Positions 32,907 to 41,190 of a stretch of 64,000 bases of DNA are shown here, piece by piece. Below the pieces are notes generated by a model that did not search any database, was not told the DNA's origin, and saw only the letters and a program-made list of their open reading frames with translations. How positions within the stretch are numbered: the first letter of the stretch is position 1; each line of letters begins with the position of its first letter. Source of the stretch: JAWSVE01 sp050633885 (GTDB taxonomy: Bacteria; Pseudomonadota; Gammaproteobacteria; Pseudomonadales; Cellvibrionaceae); NCBI GenBank assembly GCA_050633885.1, contig JBOEHK010000002.1:62001-126000 (forward strand), in the 5' to 3' direction. A program made the position numbers and the translations under genes.

Positions 32907-33374
32907 TTATGCCACGAGATCTTTGTGAGCAACATGCAATACTTCGATCATGCGATCTTCAGCTTCAAAGCGCGTAGCAAGTGTTTCTCCGATGTCAGAT
33001 AGATCTTCTGGTAGGCTAGAAAGATCATCTGTTTCTTGATACTTATCGTTAAAATCTAACACTTTATCTGTCGTAGCTTCGAGTTGAGAAATGAGTTTGG
33101 ATCCCTCTTTCAGCGCTGCTTGGTCATTAAACTCCTTCGCTTCTTGAAGTAGTTGACCATAGACCTCAAAGTGACCTGCAGATGTATAGTCCATTAGTAT
33201 TTGGCATAAGCGTCGAGTTTGGCTGCAAGTGTCTGGATCGTTTTCATCAAAGTCTGATGCTGTTGATAGAGAACAATATTGAACGAGCATATCTTGTCGT
33301 TCTTGTAGCCAGCGATCAATAATGTCACTGACTCCACCCCAACGTTCTTTTGCTGTCTTACAGTTTTCTAACAT
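32907..33374 (-). CDS. algQ: Rsd/AlgQ family anti-sigma-70 regulator
   Basis: Binds region 4 of the housekeeping sigma factor and shifts RNA polymerase use toward other sigma factors; in Pseudomonas AlgQ affects alginate and siderophore genes. The 155-residue all-helical protein has MLENCKTAKERWGGVSDIID and WLQERQDMLVQYCSL (about 22-36) at the N-terminus, then RRLCQILMDYTSAGHFEVY, typical of Rsd/AlgQ. AAGGG sits 8 bases before the ATG. It neighbours dsbB, as algQ neighbours a dsbB-type gene in Pseudomonas. A hairpin in the leader (33416-33438) may modulate expression. Confidence 0.93.
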   Translation of the reverse strand: MLENCKTAKERWGGVSDIIDRWLQERQDMLVQYCSLSTASDFDENDPDTCSQTRRLCQILMDYTSAGHFEVYGQLLQEAKEFNDQAALKEGSKLISQLEATTDKVLDFNDKYQETDDLSSLPEDLSDIGETLATRFEAEDRMIEVLHVAHKDLVA

Positions 33375-33415
33375 ACATCAAACCCTTAATTCTATTTAGC
33401 GTGCTTTTTTCTATG

Positions 33416-33438
33416 GTGTTTCTACCTGTGAGAAACAC
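33416..33438 (-). promoter_or_regulatory. hairpin in the algQ/rsd leader
   Basis: GTGTTTCT (33416-33423) and AGAAACAC (33431-33438) form a perfect 8-bp inverted repeat with a 7-base loop. It lies 42-64 bp before the algQ/rsd start. It may be an operator or an mRNA stem; no U-run follows on the minus strand. Confidence 0.5.
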
Positions 33439-33787
33439 AAAGTGATACTCATGCTAATTGTTAAATGGTGGTTGCTAATATTATTGGCACTGTGTTTTTA
33501 AATTGTGACAATAATAGTTGTGACCCTAAAAATAAATCGATAACTGTTATTTTAATTATCTTTTATTGGTTAGGTGCCCGATAGTCCCTGATGACTTTAG
33601 GTGTTTGAATCAATATTCAAAAGGGACATTAGCCAAGATAGGTGATGAAATAAAATTCGGCAAGAAAAAAGTCGTTTTTATCCACAAGAAAATGAATTGC
33701 AACCGTGTAAAGGCTGACCCGTATTTACACGATTGGCTTTCTGAGAATCATTAGCATTAAGCACGTCGTGCGATAATGCGCATGTAT
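33439..33787. other. intergenic region between algQ/rsd and dsbB with a weak reading frame
   Basis: The only sizeable frame is 33566-33754 (+), 62 codons from a TTG without a ribosome site (MVRCPIVPDDFRCLNQYSKG at its start). It contains plausible residues (VKADPYLHDWLSENH at the end) but no family is recognised, so it could be a remnant of a lost gene. A short palindrome GCACGTCGTGC lies near 33761. Confidence 0.3.
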
Positions 33788-34279
33788 TTATGAGCGTCGT
33801 AGAAGTTGCCAGAGATTAATCAGCAAAAGACCCGCGAAAGAGATAGCAACCCAAGTTGGCATGCTTAAACCCAGAAACTGCCAAACAACATCAGCACAAT
33901 TACCATCACCTCTCATGAGTACGACAAATGCTTCTGTCAGAGGAAACGTATCCAAGATGTAATCTAGACTAGGCCCGCAAGCAGGAACTTGGTCTTCAGG
34001 TAAATTTTGTAGCCAGACATGCCGGCCTGCAACGCCCGCACCGAGAGCTGCAGCAATGATCCCTAGCACTGCGTATACCCTGCGCCCGATAGCGGCTGGA
34101 TTATGGATGAAAGCGATGAATGCAATCATTCCTACGAGGATCACAAATAGCCGCTGTGTCATGCAAAGAGGGCATGGATGCAAGCCTAAAACCATCTCTG
34201 AAAAAAGCGCGTAGGCCATTAAGCCGATACAGGTAATAGCAATAAGGAGGTTGGTGATTCGAGTGTTAGGCAGGCTCAC
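33788..34279 (-). CDS. dsbB: disulfide bond formation protein DsbB
   Basis: Inner-membrane quinone reductase that reoxidises DsbA. The 163-residue protein has four predicted membrane helices (about 9-27, 44-60, 68-86 and 140-160). The first cysteine pair is C36-P-L-C39 in HPCPLC, and the second is C101 (VPACGP) and C128 (GNCAD), as in DsbB. The usual length is 160-176. DsbB supplies oxidising power for the secretion apparatus and exported Cys proteins nearby, although no regulatory link is visible. It is divergent from the FliL-like gene. Confidence 0.96.
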   Translation of the reverse strand: MSLPNTRITNLLIAITCIGLMAYALFSEMVLGLHPCPLCMTQRLFVILVGMIAFIAFIHNPAAIGRRVYAVLGIIAAALGAGVAGRHVWLQNLPEDQVPACGPSLDYILDTFPLTEAFVVLMRGDGNCADVVWQFLGLSMPTWVAISFAGLLLINLWQLLRRS

Positions 34280-34526
34280 AAATTAGATCCTTAGCAAAAT
34301 ATTGATATTAAGTAGTTTATGGCCGCCAACGATAGGAGAAATTTTTAAGTAAAACAATAGGCTATCGGATGTAAATTGCTTTGTGGGTTCTCTTTGACGG
34401 CGTATTTATGATTGTCTAGCACCTGAAAAAGTTTCAGCTATGCTTAAAATATTGAGTTGTAGGAAATAGAAAGTGTCGGTCAGTGACGATTAAAGCTTTG
34501 ACAATTGGATGACAGAAAGGTGATCA

Positions 34527-34988
34527 ATGAAACACACACACCATTATTGGCAAATGGCAATACGGGTCTTATCGTTCAGGCTGGCAATAAGATTTGCCAT
34601 CATATTTAGCGCTGCCTTTTTAATGTCTTCACTGAGCGTTGCCCAAGACGAAGAGTTGGTGGAAGATGCGGCAATTTACATTCCTCTTAAACCGCCTTTT
34701 GTTGTTAATTATGGCGGTGTTGGTCGTTTACGTTATTTAAAAGCGGAAGTCACTGTACGCGTTCAAGATAGCTTAGCTGCGGATTCTATTCGACATCATC
34801 TCCCTTTGATTCGAAATAATTTGGTTTTGTTATTTAGCAAGCAAGCAGAAGAAGAAATAGAAACGCAGAATGGAAAAGAAAAATTACGCGTCGATGCATT
34901 AGAAAAGGTGAGAGAAATTTTGTTAGCAGAAGATGATCAAGAAGGTGTAGTTGATTTATATTTTGAGAATTTTGTTATACAGCGGTAG
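34527..34988 (+). CDS. exported FliL-like protein
   Basis: The 153-residue protein has a signal peptide or anchor (about 18-40, LAIRFAIIFSAAFLMSSLSVAQ) and a FliL-type domain: YIPLKPPFVVNYGGVGRLRYLKAEVTV read in two parts (about 51-77), SIRHHLPLIRNNLVLLFSKQ (about 87-106) and VREILLAE (about 128-135). FliL proper modulates flagellar stators. No flagellar genes are near, and homologues of this shorter type occur beside gshA in Pseudomonas relatives, so it need not be flagellar. It ends at a bidirectional terminator shared with gshA. Confidence 0.85.
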   Translation: MKHTHHYWQMAIRVLSFRLAIRFAIIFSAAFLMSSLSVAQDEELVEDAAIYIPLKPPFVVNYGGVGRLRYLKAEVTVRVQDSLAADSIRHHLPLIRNNLVLLFSKQAEEEIETQNGKEKLRVDALEKVREILLAEDDQEGVVDLYFENFVIQR

Positions 34989-35005
34989 AGTAATGAATAA
35001 AATTG

Positions 35006-35049
35006 AAAAGCTCGTCTAGCTATTTGAAATAGCTAGACGAGCTTTTTTT
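35006..35049. terminator. bidirectional terminator overlapping the gshA stop codon
   Basis: AAAGCTCGTCTAGCTATTT (35007-35025) pairs perfectly with AAATAGCTAGACGAGCTTT (35027-35045), followed by T on the + strand and preceded by AAAA on the left, giving TTTT on the minus strand. The gshA stop (35033-35035) lies inside the right arm. Confidence 0.9.
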
Positions 35050-36640
35050 GTTCACTGCAGTAATTATATTGTGCGTAAAAATCTTTGAGGTAGGTTTCAA
35101 AGTCTACAGAGTCTTTTGATTCTATATCTTTTTGTGCTACCAAAGAATCTTTCGCCATTTGGTGATAGTCAGCCATTTGTCGATCATTCAGCGGCCGAGA
35201 ACGAAAGTGCTCGGCATGTTCTTGAGATTTTTTAAGGCTAAATTCAAAAAAAGTTTCCTGGCGATCTTTAATAGCATTCAGAATTTGAGCCGAGGGCGTT
35301 TTCTCAGCATCAGAAAGCTTGGTTCGCTGTCTAGAGACAGTTTGTTGATACGTCCCGCTGTTATTGTTTGCTTTGTCTAATAGCTCGGCCGTTTTTTCTA
35401 TGCCGTCAATTAACTCATTACTCCATTCGCTGAAACTTCGTGAAGAGCCTTTATCTAATAATTGCAGTTTGGGATCTCGGCCGTTATATACAATTTGTTG
35501 TTGATTGTATTGAATTTGCTGGCAATCTTTCAGGCTCGCTTTTTTACTTTTTGATAGCAAACAAAATAATAAAAAAGCATCGATGAACTGAATTTGTTCA
35601 GCACTTATTCCAACGGGTTCAAAAGGGTTGAGGTCTATGCAACGCACTTCTATGTATTCAACGCCGCGATCATTCAGTGCTCTTAATGCTGTTTCGCCAG
35701 AAGCTGCTGTTCGTTTAGGTCTAATTGGGCTGTAAAATTCATTTTCTATTTGTAGAATGCCGTCATTCAGTTGTTGATAATTATTGTGATTATCCTTAAT
35801 GCCTAGAGCCGTATAAGGCGGATGTGGCTGGGTGATAGCCCCGCATAAAGCAGACAGATAATCAGGTAGATTATTGTAACGCGCAGAAATAGATTTTTGG
35901 GCGTTACTCTGATAGCCAAGATCCCCCATGCGAAGAGATGTCGCAAATGGCGAATGCAGTGTTTGATCATTGTGTGGTAAAGGTTTCAGCGCGTGTACTT
36001 TGTCTTTCACAAAAGAACTACAGACCGCAGGCGCTGCACCGAATAAATATAACAGTAGCCAAAAATAACGCCGGAAATTCCTAATCAAATCAAAATAACG
36101 TTGAGTTTTAAAATCTTTTAGGGAATCTGCATTCTTTTCTATTTTTTGAAGTTCAATCCAAAACTCATCAGGGAATGAAAAGTTATAATGAACACCCGCA
36201 ATGGTTTGCATTGAGCGACCATAGCGATTCCCAAGACCTAAGCGGTAAACGGTTTTCATTTTTGCTACATTAGACGAGCCGTATTGCGCGACAGGAATGT
36301 TTGCATCGCTCCCTATCGAGCAAGGCATGCTATTGACCCATAATAATTCGTCGTCAATTGATTGGTAAGTAAAACGATGGATGCGATCTAAGTGCTCTAA
36401 AAGATCAGGAATATTGTTGTGTGGCGGTGTAATAAATTCAAGTAACGCTTCACTGAAATCAGTAGTTATTTCTGGATGAGTGAGTGCAGAGCCTAAGGTT
36501 TTATTGTGTGGCTTTTGAGATAGAGTTCCATCTGACGATGTGCGTAAACTTTCTTTTTCGAGTCCACGCAAAATACCGGCTAAATGTCCAAGCTCAGGAG
36601 TAGCTGCTATAGCGGCTAAATGATTATGAAGTTGTGACAA
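35033..36640 (-). CDS. gshA: glutamate-cysteine ligase (class I, GshA)
   Basis: Joins glutamate and cysteine in the first step of glutathione synthesis. The 535-residue protein has the GshA N-terminal segment LRGLEKESLRT (about 24-34), DFSEALLEFITPP (about 61-73), SMPCSIG, the GVHYNFSFPDEFW region (about 147-160) and the EYIEVRCIDLNPFEPVGIS core. The length is in the usual range (515-530) with a slightly long tail. The last codons are part of the terminator stem. The gene order gshA beside a FliL-like gene is shared with Pseudomonas. Confidence 0.96.
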   Translation of the reverse strand: MSQLHNHLAAIAATPELGHLAGILRGLEKESLRTSSDGTLSQKPHNKTLGSALTHPEITTDFSEALLEFITPPHNNIPDLLEHLDRIHRFTYQSIDDELLWVNSMPCSIGSDANIPVAQYGSSNVAKMKTVYRLGLGNRYGRSMQTIAGVHYNFSFPDEFWIELQKIEKNADSLKDFKTQRYFDLIRNFRRYFWLLLYLFGAAPAVCSSFVKDKVHALKPLPHNDQTLHSPFATSLRMGDLGYQSNAQKSISARYNNLPDYLSALCGAITQPHPPYTALGIKDNHNNYQQLNDGILQIENEFYSPIRPKRTAASGETALRALNDRGVEYIEVRCIDLNPFEPVGISAEQIQFIDAFLLFCLLSKSKKASLKDCQQIQYNQQQIVYNGRDPKLQLLDKGSSRSFSEWSNELIDGIEKTAELLDKANNNSGTYQQTVSRQRTKLSDAEKTPSAQILNAIKDRQETFFEFSLKKSQEHAEHFRSRPLNDRQMADYHQMAKDSLVAQKDIESKDSVDFETYLKDFYAQYNYCSEQKKLV

Positions 36641-36736
36641 CTGTAAACCCTCTTTGCATCGCTACAGCTAGATAATGGCTGCTGAATGAATGAAAAATTA
36701 TTGGATAGCCCATGCCCACTATCGTGAGGCATGAGT

Positions 36737-37198
36737 TTATATGTTTTCGGTTTCCGTATTTTCTAGTTTACTGCTTTCCAGTTCGGTGTTCTCGACTTCA
36801 GCGTTCTCTACTTTGGTACTTTCGACTTCAGGGCTTTCGACCTCAGGGCTTCCTACTTCAGCGCCTTCCAAGCTGCCGTCTTGGTGGGCATCTTCGGTAT
36901 CGACAGCAGCTAGATCAAGTTGTGGGTTTTCTTCATCAGCGAGTTCTTTCGGTGCCTTCGGTATTGGTGGAGGAAGAATGTCAGGGTCAATCACCGGCAA
37001 TTTTTTTTCGTTGGAAGGGCAGCTAATAATATGGATACGTTGTCCATAATCTTTTGTGTTTGTTTCGAACAACTGGTTAAGTGCTTCGTCTCGGTGCTCA
37101 GTTTTATAAATGACGCTGAGATCGCGGCCATCTACCCATTCGTTTTGCTTGCTTAGGAATAGTTTGTTTTGGTTCTGAAGTAAAAATAATTCTGGCAT
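36737..37198 (-). CDS. hypothetical acidic protein with C-terminal pentapeptide repeats
   Basis: Unknown function, 153 residues, no signal peptide. Residues 1-60 look folded (MPELFLLQNQNKLFLSKQNE, WVDGRDLSVIYKTEHRDEAL, LFETNTKDYGQRIHI) and may be a small beta-rich domain conserved in relatives. Residues 70-105 are acidic and Pro-rich, and 113-152 hold eight five-residue repeats (AEVGS, PEVES, PEVES, TKVEN, AEVEN, TELES, SKLEN, TETEN). The gene lies 96 bp upstream of gshA on the same strand and could be co-transcribed. Part of the repeat tract is open on the other strand too, but that frame has no independent support. Confidence 0.7.
   Translation of the reverse strand: MPELFLLQNQNKLFLSKQNEWVDGRDLSVIYKTEHRDEALNQLFETNTKDYGQRIHIISCPSNEKKLPVIDPDILPPPIPKAPKELADEENPQLDLAAVDTEDAHQDGSLEGAEVGSPEVESPEVESTKVENAEVENTELESSKLENTETENI
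36743..36862 (-). repeat. eight 15-bp in-frame repeats
   Basis: Eight imperfect 15-base units encode the pentapeptides with pattern x-[E/K]-[V/L/T]-[E/G]-[S/N] at residues 113-152 of the hypothetical protein. Loss or gain of units would keep the frame, so length variation between strains is likely. Confidence 0.8.
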
Positions 37199-38061
37199 AG
37201 TGCATTAAAAATGTTTGATGTGGATGAAATATTATAAAGTGATGTATGAAACATGCTGCTAAGTGTTTTAACTATCCGACGTTAGAGACCTTCGCAGGAG
37301 GTTAGTTCATCTCTTGCACTCCCAGATATAGTCCAAATAGAAAGAGGGCGGAGTTTACCGGTTATTGAAAATGATCGGTAGTCTCTTATTGGTTGTGTGG
37401 AGTGTCGAGTAGTGGATAGTATGGAGAGCAGAAAAGGTTAATAATCGTACAGGTTTGGGTGTTGGTAACCTGTATGACGAGGCTATTTGTCCCGAACCCC
37501 GAACCCGAAATAGCAACGAGAAAACATGTGGGTTCTATGATGTTAACGGTTTGTCTTGATTCCCTCGAGCATACCGCCCGTAGGGTCATTATGCCGAACT
37601 GATACATTGCCATGACATTGCAATATGACTGTGTAAGACTAAGCTGTTCGTTAATGCGACTCTGGCCCATTGTAAGTTGAACTTCCTCCTGGTAAGACTA
37701 TCAGACCATTCAAAGCTGTTTTGTATTCTAGTATTTATTCGGTGGAAATCTGGGAGCTGGAGGGCATCAGTGATAGGGCATAACATGCGAAGATTCCTGA
37801 ATATTGGCCGTTTCTGTTATAGCGTCTCAGATGGGTGATGGCATAGAATCGATCTTTCGTGCTCATGATTTGTCTCTGAATGATTAAATTTGTGCGGTAA
37901 GTCGCGAAGGCTGCAGCTCCATCATGGCTTGTGATGCCGATATTCAAGTCTTATTTAGTTACAATGGAGTCATAGTAAGCAACCCCTCGCACTGAAGGCG
38001 GCGGTGGCTATTAAATTAAAAAGATACTAATAATAATGTTTTTCTAAAAGGCAGTAATAAA
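37199..38061. other. 863-bp gene-poor region with hairpins upstream of the type II secretion operon
   Basis: No supported gene. Minus-strand frames at 37386-37947 lack ribosome sites and family features. There are several inverted repeats. TACCG/CGGTA lies near 37357-37381. TACAGGTT (37448-37455) pairs perfectly with AACCTGTA (37467-37474). GCTATTT (37482-37488) pairs with AAATAGC (37508-37514) and encloses a CCCGAAC tandem repeat. The right end must contain the gspC promoter; TACAAT near 37960 is a possible -10 with a poor -35. It may hold a non-coding RNA, decayed genes or a large regulatory region. Confidence 0.4.
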
Positions 38062-39090
38062 TTGGCAGCATATGAGGACGCAGGCAAACCCATGGCAAGT
38101 GGCCTAGATTTCGTTGAAGGGATCATAGATAAGATCCGGCAAGTTCCATCATCGATATGGCGGCGGTTGTGTATTGGCCTTTTGAGCTTGTGGCTAGTGT
38201 TTAGTCTGTCCCAATTGTTTTGGGTTATTATGCCTCAGCCCGAAATCCCCTCTCCTACATTAGACGTTGCTGCAAATAGTGCCTTTGCAGATAAACCTTC
38301 CAGTTCAGTTTCAGTTGATATCGAATCGCTGAAAGACCTTGCATTGTTTGGTGATGGCTCTGCCGCTGCCGCTCCCATCGAAGTGCAGCCAACAGGCATA
38401 GAAAGCGAAGCGGTTGATACTCGATTGAAGTTAAAGTTGGTTGGAACCGTAGCCAGTAGTGATGAATCTTTAGGGAAAGCGTTTATTGCAGATGGGCCAA
38501 AACAAGATACCTTTAGTCCTGGTGAAGAACTAACGCTTGGTCCCAATGGTGTAAAAATAGCAAAAGTGCTAATCGATCGAGTTATTTTAGACAACAATGG
38601 GCGATATGAGACGCTATGGTTGTATCAAGGTAAGGAAGACTTTGTACGATCAGGCCGAACAGTATCGCGGCAATCTGTGTCACGACCACCGCCTCGCACT
38701 AATCGTCGAGAGCGTCGTTTACAAAATGCAGAAGAAGCTTCTGCAATAGAAAGTGCGAGAGATTTGGTGGGCGCCGTATTGCCTGTTAACGGGCAAAAGA
38801 TACCGAATGCAAATCAGATAAAAACGATAAATGAATTAGTGAATGTCAACATGCATCGTGAAGGCGGTTCGTTTGTAGGGTTTAAGATTAACCCAAAACG
38901 TAATCCTGAAATGTTTGATCAGTTAGGCTTAAAGCCAAATGATATTGTCACGGCAGTGAATAATATTGGTTTAGACAGTACTAATCGTGCGATGCAGGTA
39001 TATCGTTCATTGAGCACAACGTCGCAAGCGACACTAGAAATTTTACGAGACGGAAACACAGTGACTGTTGATATTAATTTAGAACAGTAG
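38062..39090 (+). CDS. gspC: type II secretion system protein GspC
   Basis: Inner-membrane protein that links the cytoplasmic platform to the GspD secretin. In the 342-residue frame from TTG 38062, a cytoplasmic part is followed by one membrane helix (about 41-58, GLLSLWLVFSLSQLFWV). The periplasmic HR domain spans about 105-190 (LKLKLVGTVASSDESLGKAF and the Gly-rich loop LGPNGVKIAKVL). A C-terminal PDZ domain (about 250-342) has SFVGFKINPKRNPEMF and LGLKPNDIVTAVN. An ATG at 38092 is a strong alternative start. It opens the gspC-N operon. Confidence 0.93.
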   Translation: MAAYEDAGKPMASGLDFVEGIIDKIRQVPSSIWRRLCIGLLSLWLVFSLSQLFWVIMPQPEIPSPTLDVAANSAFADKPSSSVSVDIESLKDLALFGDGSAAAAPIEVQPTGIESEAVDTRLKLKLVGTVASSDESLGKAFIADGPKQDTFSPGEELTLGPNGVKIAKVLIDRVILDNNGRYETLWLYQGKEDFVRSGRTVSRQSVSRPPPRTNRRERRLQNAEEASAIESARDLVGAVLPVNGQKIPNANQIKTINELVNVNMHREGGSFVGFKINPKRNPEMFDQLGLKPNDIVTAVNNIGLDSTNRAMQVYRSLSTTSQATLEILRDGNTVTVDINLEQ

Positions 39091-39138
39091 TTTTTTAATT
39101 ATCAGCGGTAAAGACATTAAACAGATAGAGTAGCTATT

Positions 39139-41190
39139 TTGAGCAAGAAATTTTTTAAAAAAATAAAATTAAATGCACTGGGGCAAAACAGCAAATTGTG
39201 TAAGGCATTATTTGTTGCCGCTGCTATCAGCCTGTCCAGCGTTAACCTAGTTGCACAAGAGCAAACGTATACTGCCAATTATAAAGATGCGAATGTGCTT
39301 GAAGTTATCAAAGCGGTTCAAGAGGCGACAGGTAAATTAATGGTGGTTGATCCGCGCGTTAAAGGTCAGATCACTGTTTTAAGCTCTGAACCGTTAACGC
39401 TAGATGAGTACTACAATTTATTTTTATCGACATTAAACACGCTGGGTTTTACGGCCATTGAAAATGGCAATATTGTTAGTATTGTTCCTAACAAAGAGGC
39501 ACGCTCCTCCCCGTTGCCTTTTCTAGCAAAAGAAAGTCAAGGCAGTAGTAAATATGTTCAAGAAATTTTTAAATTGGATAACGTTTCTGCTGCACAAGTT
39601 TTACCTTCTATTCGCCCTCTTATTTCTCAAGGTGGTCAATCACATATGGCGGCATTTCCCGCTAGTAATGTGATCATTATGGTTGATACTGTTGCGAACG
39701 TTGAGCGTATTCGCAGTTTATTAAATCAAATCGACCAAGCCGCTATTCCTGAAACAGAAATGATTCCTTTGGAGCATGCAGAAGCGGAAGAAATGGTTCG
39801 CATGCTCGAACAAATTGAACGCAATGCTGATCCAGCCAATAAAACTGCTGGCACAAAACTTCAAGTCATTGCGGACAAAAGAACAAATAGTATATTAATC
39901 ACAGGCGAGCCAAGGCAGCGAACAAGAGTCAAAAATTTAATTCGACGTGTCGATCAACCGCAAAAGCAAAGTGGTAATGCCCGCGTTATTTATCTTGAGT
40001 ATGCCGATGCAGAACAGGTCGCTAAAGTGTTGACTAGTGTTGTGCAAAACATGGCGAAACTTAACCCCGATGAAAAAGCAGCCAATCAAATGGCGGCTAT
40101 TGAAGCAGAAAAAGATACTAACTCCTTAATTATTACTGCTGACTTAGAAACAATTAGTTCACTTTTGTCTGTCGTTGAACGTTTAGATATTCAACGCGCA
40201 CAAGTATTGGTTGAAGCAATCATCGTAGAGGTGAACGATAACTTTGGTAAAAGTTTAGGTGTTCAATGGCTGTATAGAAATGATGAAGGTGGTTTTGTAA
40301 GTAACTTCAAAGAAGGGAATAACGCAACTGCCGTAGGTGCGATTGCTCAAGGAGCGCTAGAAGAAGATAGCGAAGAAGCGTTAACCACATTAGCTGGAGC
40401 ATTGGCTGGTGTTGCGGGTCAAACAATCGGTTTGGGTAAGCTAACCGATAGCTATGATATTTTGGCAATGATTGATTTATTGCAAGGAACGACAGGGACA
40501 AATATTTTATCCACGCCAAATCTTTTGACAACCGATAATCACACGGCAAAAATTACTGTTGGTGAAGCTGTTCCATTTGTAACGGGAAGTTTTACGAGTA
40601 CAGGTGATAGTAGTAATCCACAAAATCCTTTTCAGACTATCGATCGTGAAAATGTAGGTACAATTTTAGAAGTGACTCCCCACGTCAATGAGGGGGATAA
40701 GGTTGCTTTAGATATCATTCAAGAAGTATCAAGTATTTCTCAAAAAGTTGGTGCGGCTGGAATCATAACGAATGAGCGAAAAATAGAAACGCGAGTTACT
40801 GTAAAAGATGGCGAGACAATTGTTTTAGGCGGTCTCATAAAAGATAACGTTTTACAGCGTGAAACGAGAGTTCCGGTGCTGGGTAGCATTCCTGTCCTTG
40901 GTCATTTATTTCGGTCTCGTTCAAACACAACTGAAAAAACTAATTTATTAATTTTTATTCGCCCAACAATTATTCGTGATGATGCCACCATGAGAGGTGC
41001 AACGGGTGAGAAATACAAATACATACGCGAGCAACAATTAAAACAGCGAGGTATCAGTTCATTGTTATTGAATTCTGATGATCTACCGTTGTTGCCGGAT
41101 TGGGATGAGCAAACCGAAGCCTTAGATGAACGACAAAGAAATAAAAAAGCGTCAGTAGAAAGTGCGCCAGCAAAAGGTGAAAAACAGTGA
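39139..41190 (+). CDS. gspD: type II secretion system secretin GspD
   Basis: Forms the outer-membrane secretin channel. The 683-residue protein starts with TTG (no ATG is possible before the mature region) and has a signal peptide ending NLVAQ near residue 40. The N0 domain has YKDANVLEVIKAVQEATGK, and N1-N3 repeats follow (SAAQVLPSIRPLISQ, EAEEMVRMLEQIE, EYADAEQVAKVL). The secretin domain has VPFVTGS, VGTILEVTPHVNEGD, RVTVKDGETIVLGGLI and VPVLGSIPVLGHLFRS. No separate pilotin gene is seen in the operon. It shares a GTGA overlap with gspE. Confidence 0.96.
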   Translation: MSKKFFKKIKLNALGQNSKLCKALFVAAAISLSSVNLVAQEQTYTANYKDANVLEVIKAVQEATGKLMVVDPRVKGQITVLSSEPLTLDEYYNLFLSTLNTLGFTAIENGNIVSIVPNKEARSSPLPFLAKESQGSSKYVQEIFKLDNVSAAQVLPSIRPLISQGGQSHMAAFPASNVIIMVDTVANVERIRSLLNQIDQAAIPETEMIPLEHAEAEEMVRMLEQIERNADPANKTAGTKLQVIADKRTNSILITGEPRQRTRVKNLIRRVDQPQKQSGNARVIYLEYADAEQVAKVLTSVVQNMAKLNPDEKAANQMAAIEAEKDTNSLIITADLETISSLLSVVERLDIQRAQVLVEAIIVEVNDNFGKSLGVQWLYRNDEGGFVSNFKEGNNATAVGAIAQGALEEDSEEALTTLAGALAGVAGQTIGLGKLTDSYDILAMIDLLQGTTGTNILSTPNLLTTDNHTAKITVGEAVPFVTGSFTSTGDSSNPQNPFQTIDRENVGTILEVTPHVNEGDKVALDIIQEVSSISQKVGAAGIITNERKIETRVTVKDGETIVLGGLIKDNVLQRETRVPVLGSIPVLGHLFRSRSNTTEKTNLLIFIRPTIIRDDATMRGATGEKYKYIREQQLKQRGISSLLLNSDDLPLLPDWDEQTEALDERQRNKKASVESAPAKGEKQ

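Noticed and set aside
33566..33754. 62-codon frame starting with TTG
   Set aside because: No ribosome site and no family; kept only as a possible remnant in the intergenic entry.
36741..37049. 102-codon Ser-rich frame opposite the hypothetical acidic protein
   Set aside because: Antisense of the 15-bp repeat tract; composition follows from the repeats.
37386..37947. Three overlapping minus-strand frames (94, 65 and 70 codons)
   Set aside because: No ribosome sites, no recognised domains, unusual composition; treated as non-coding.
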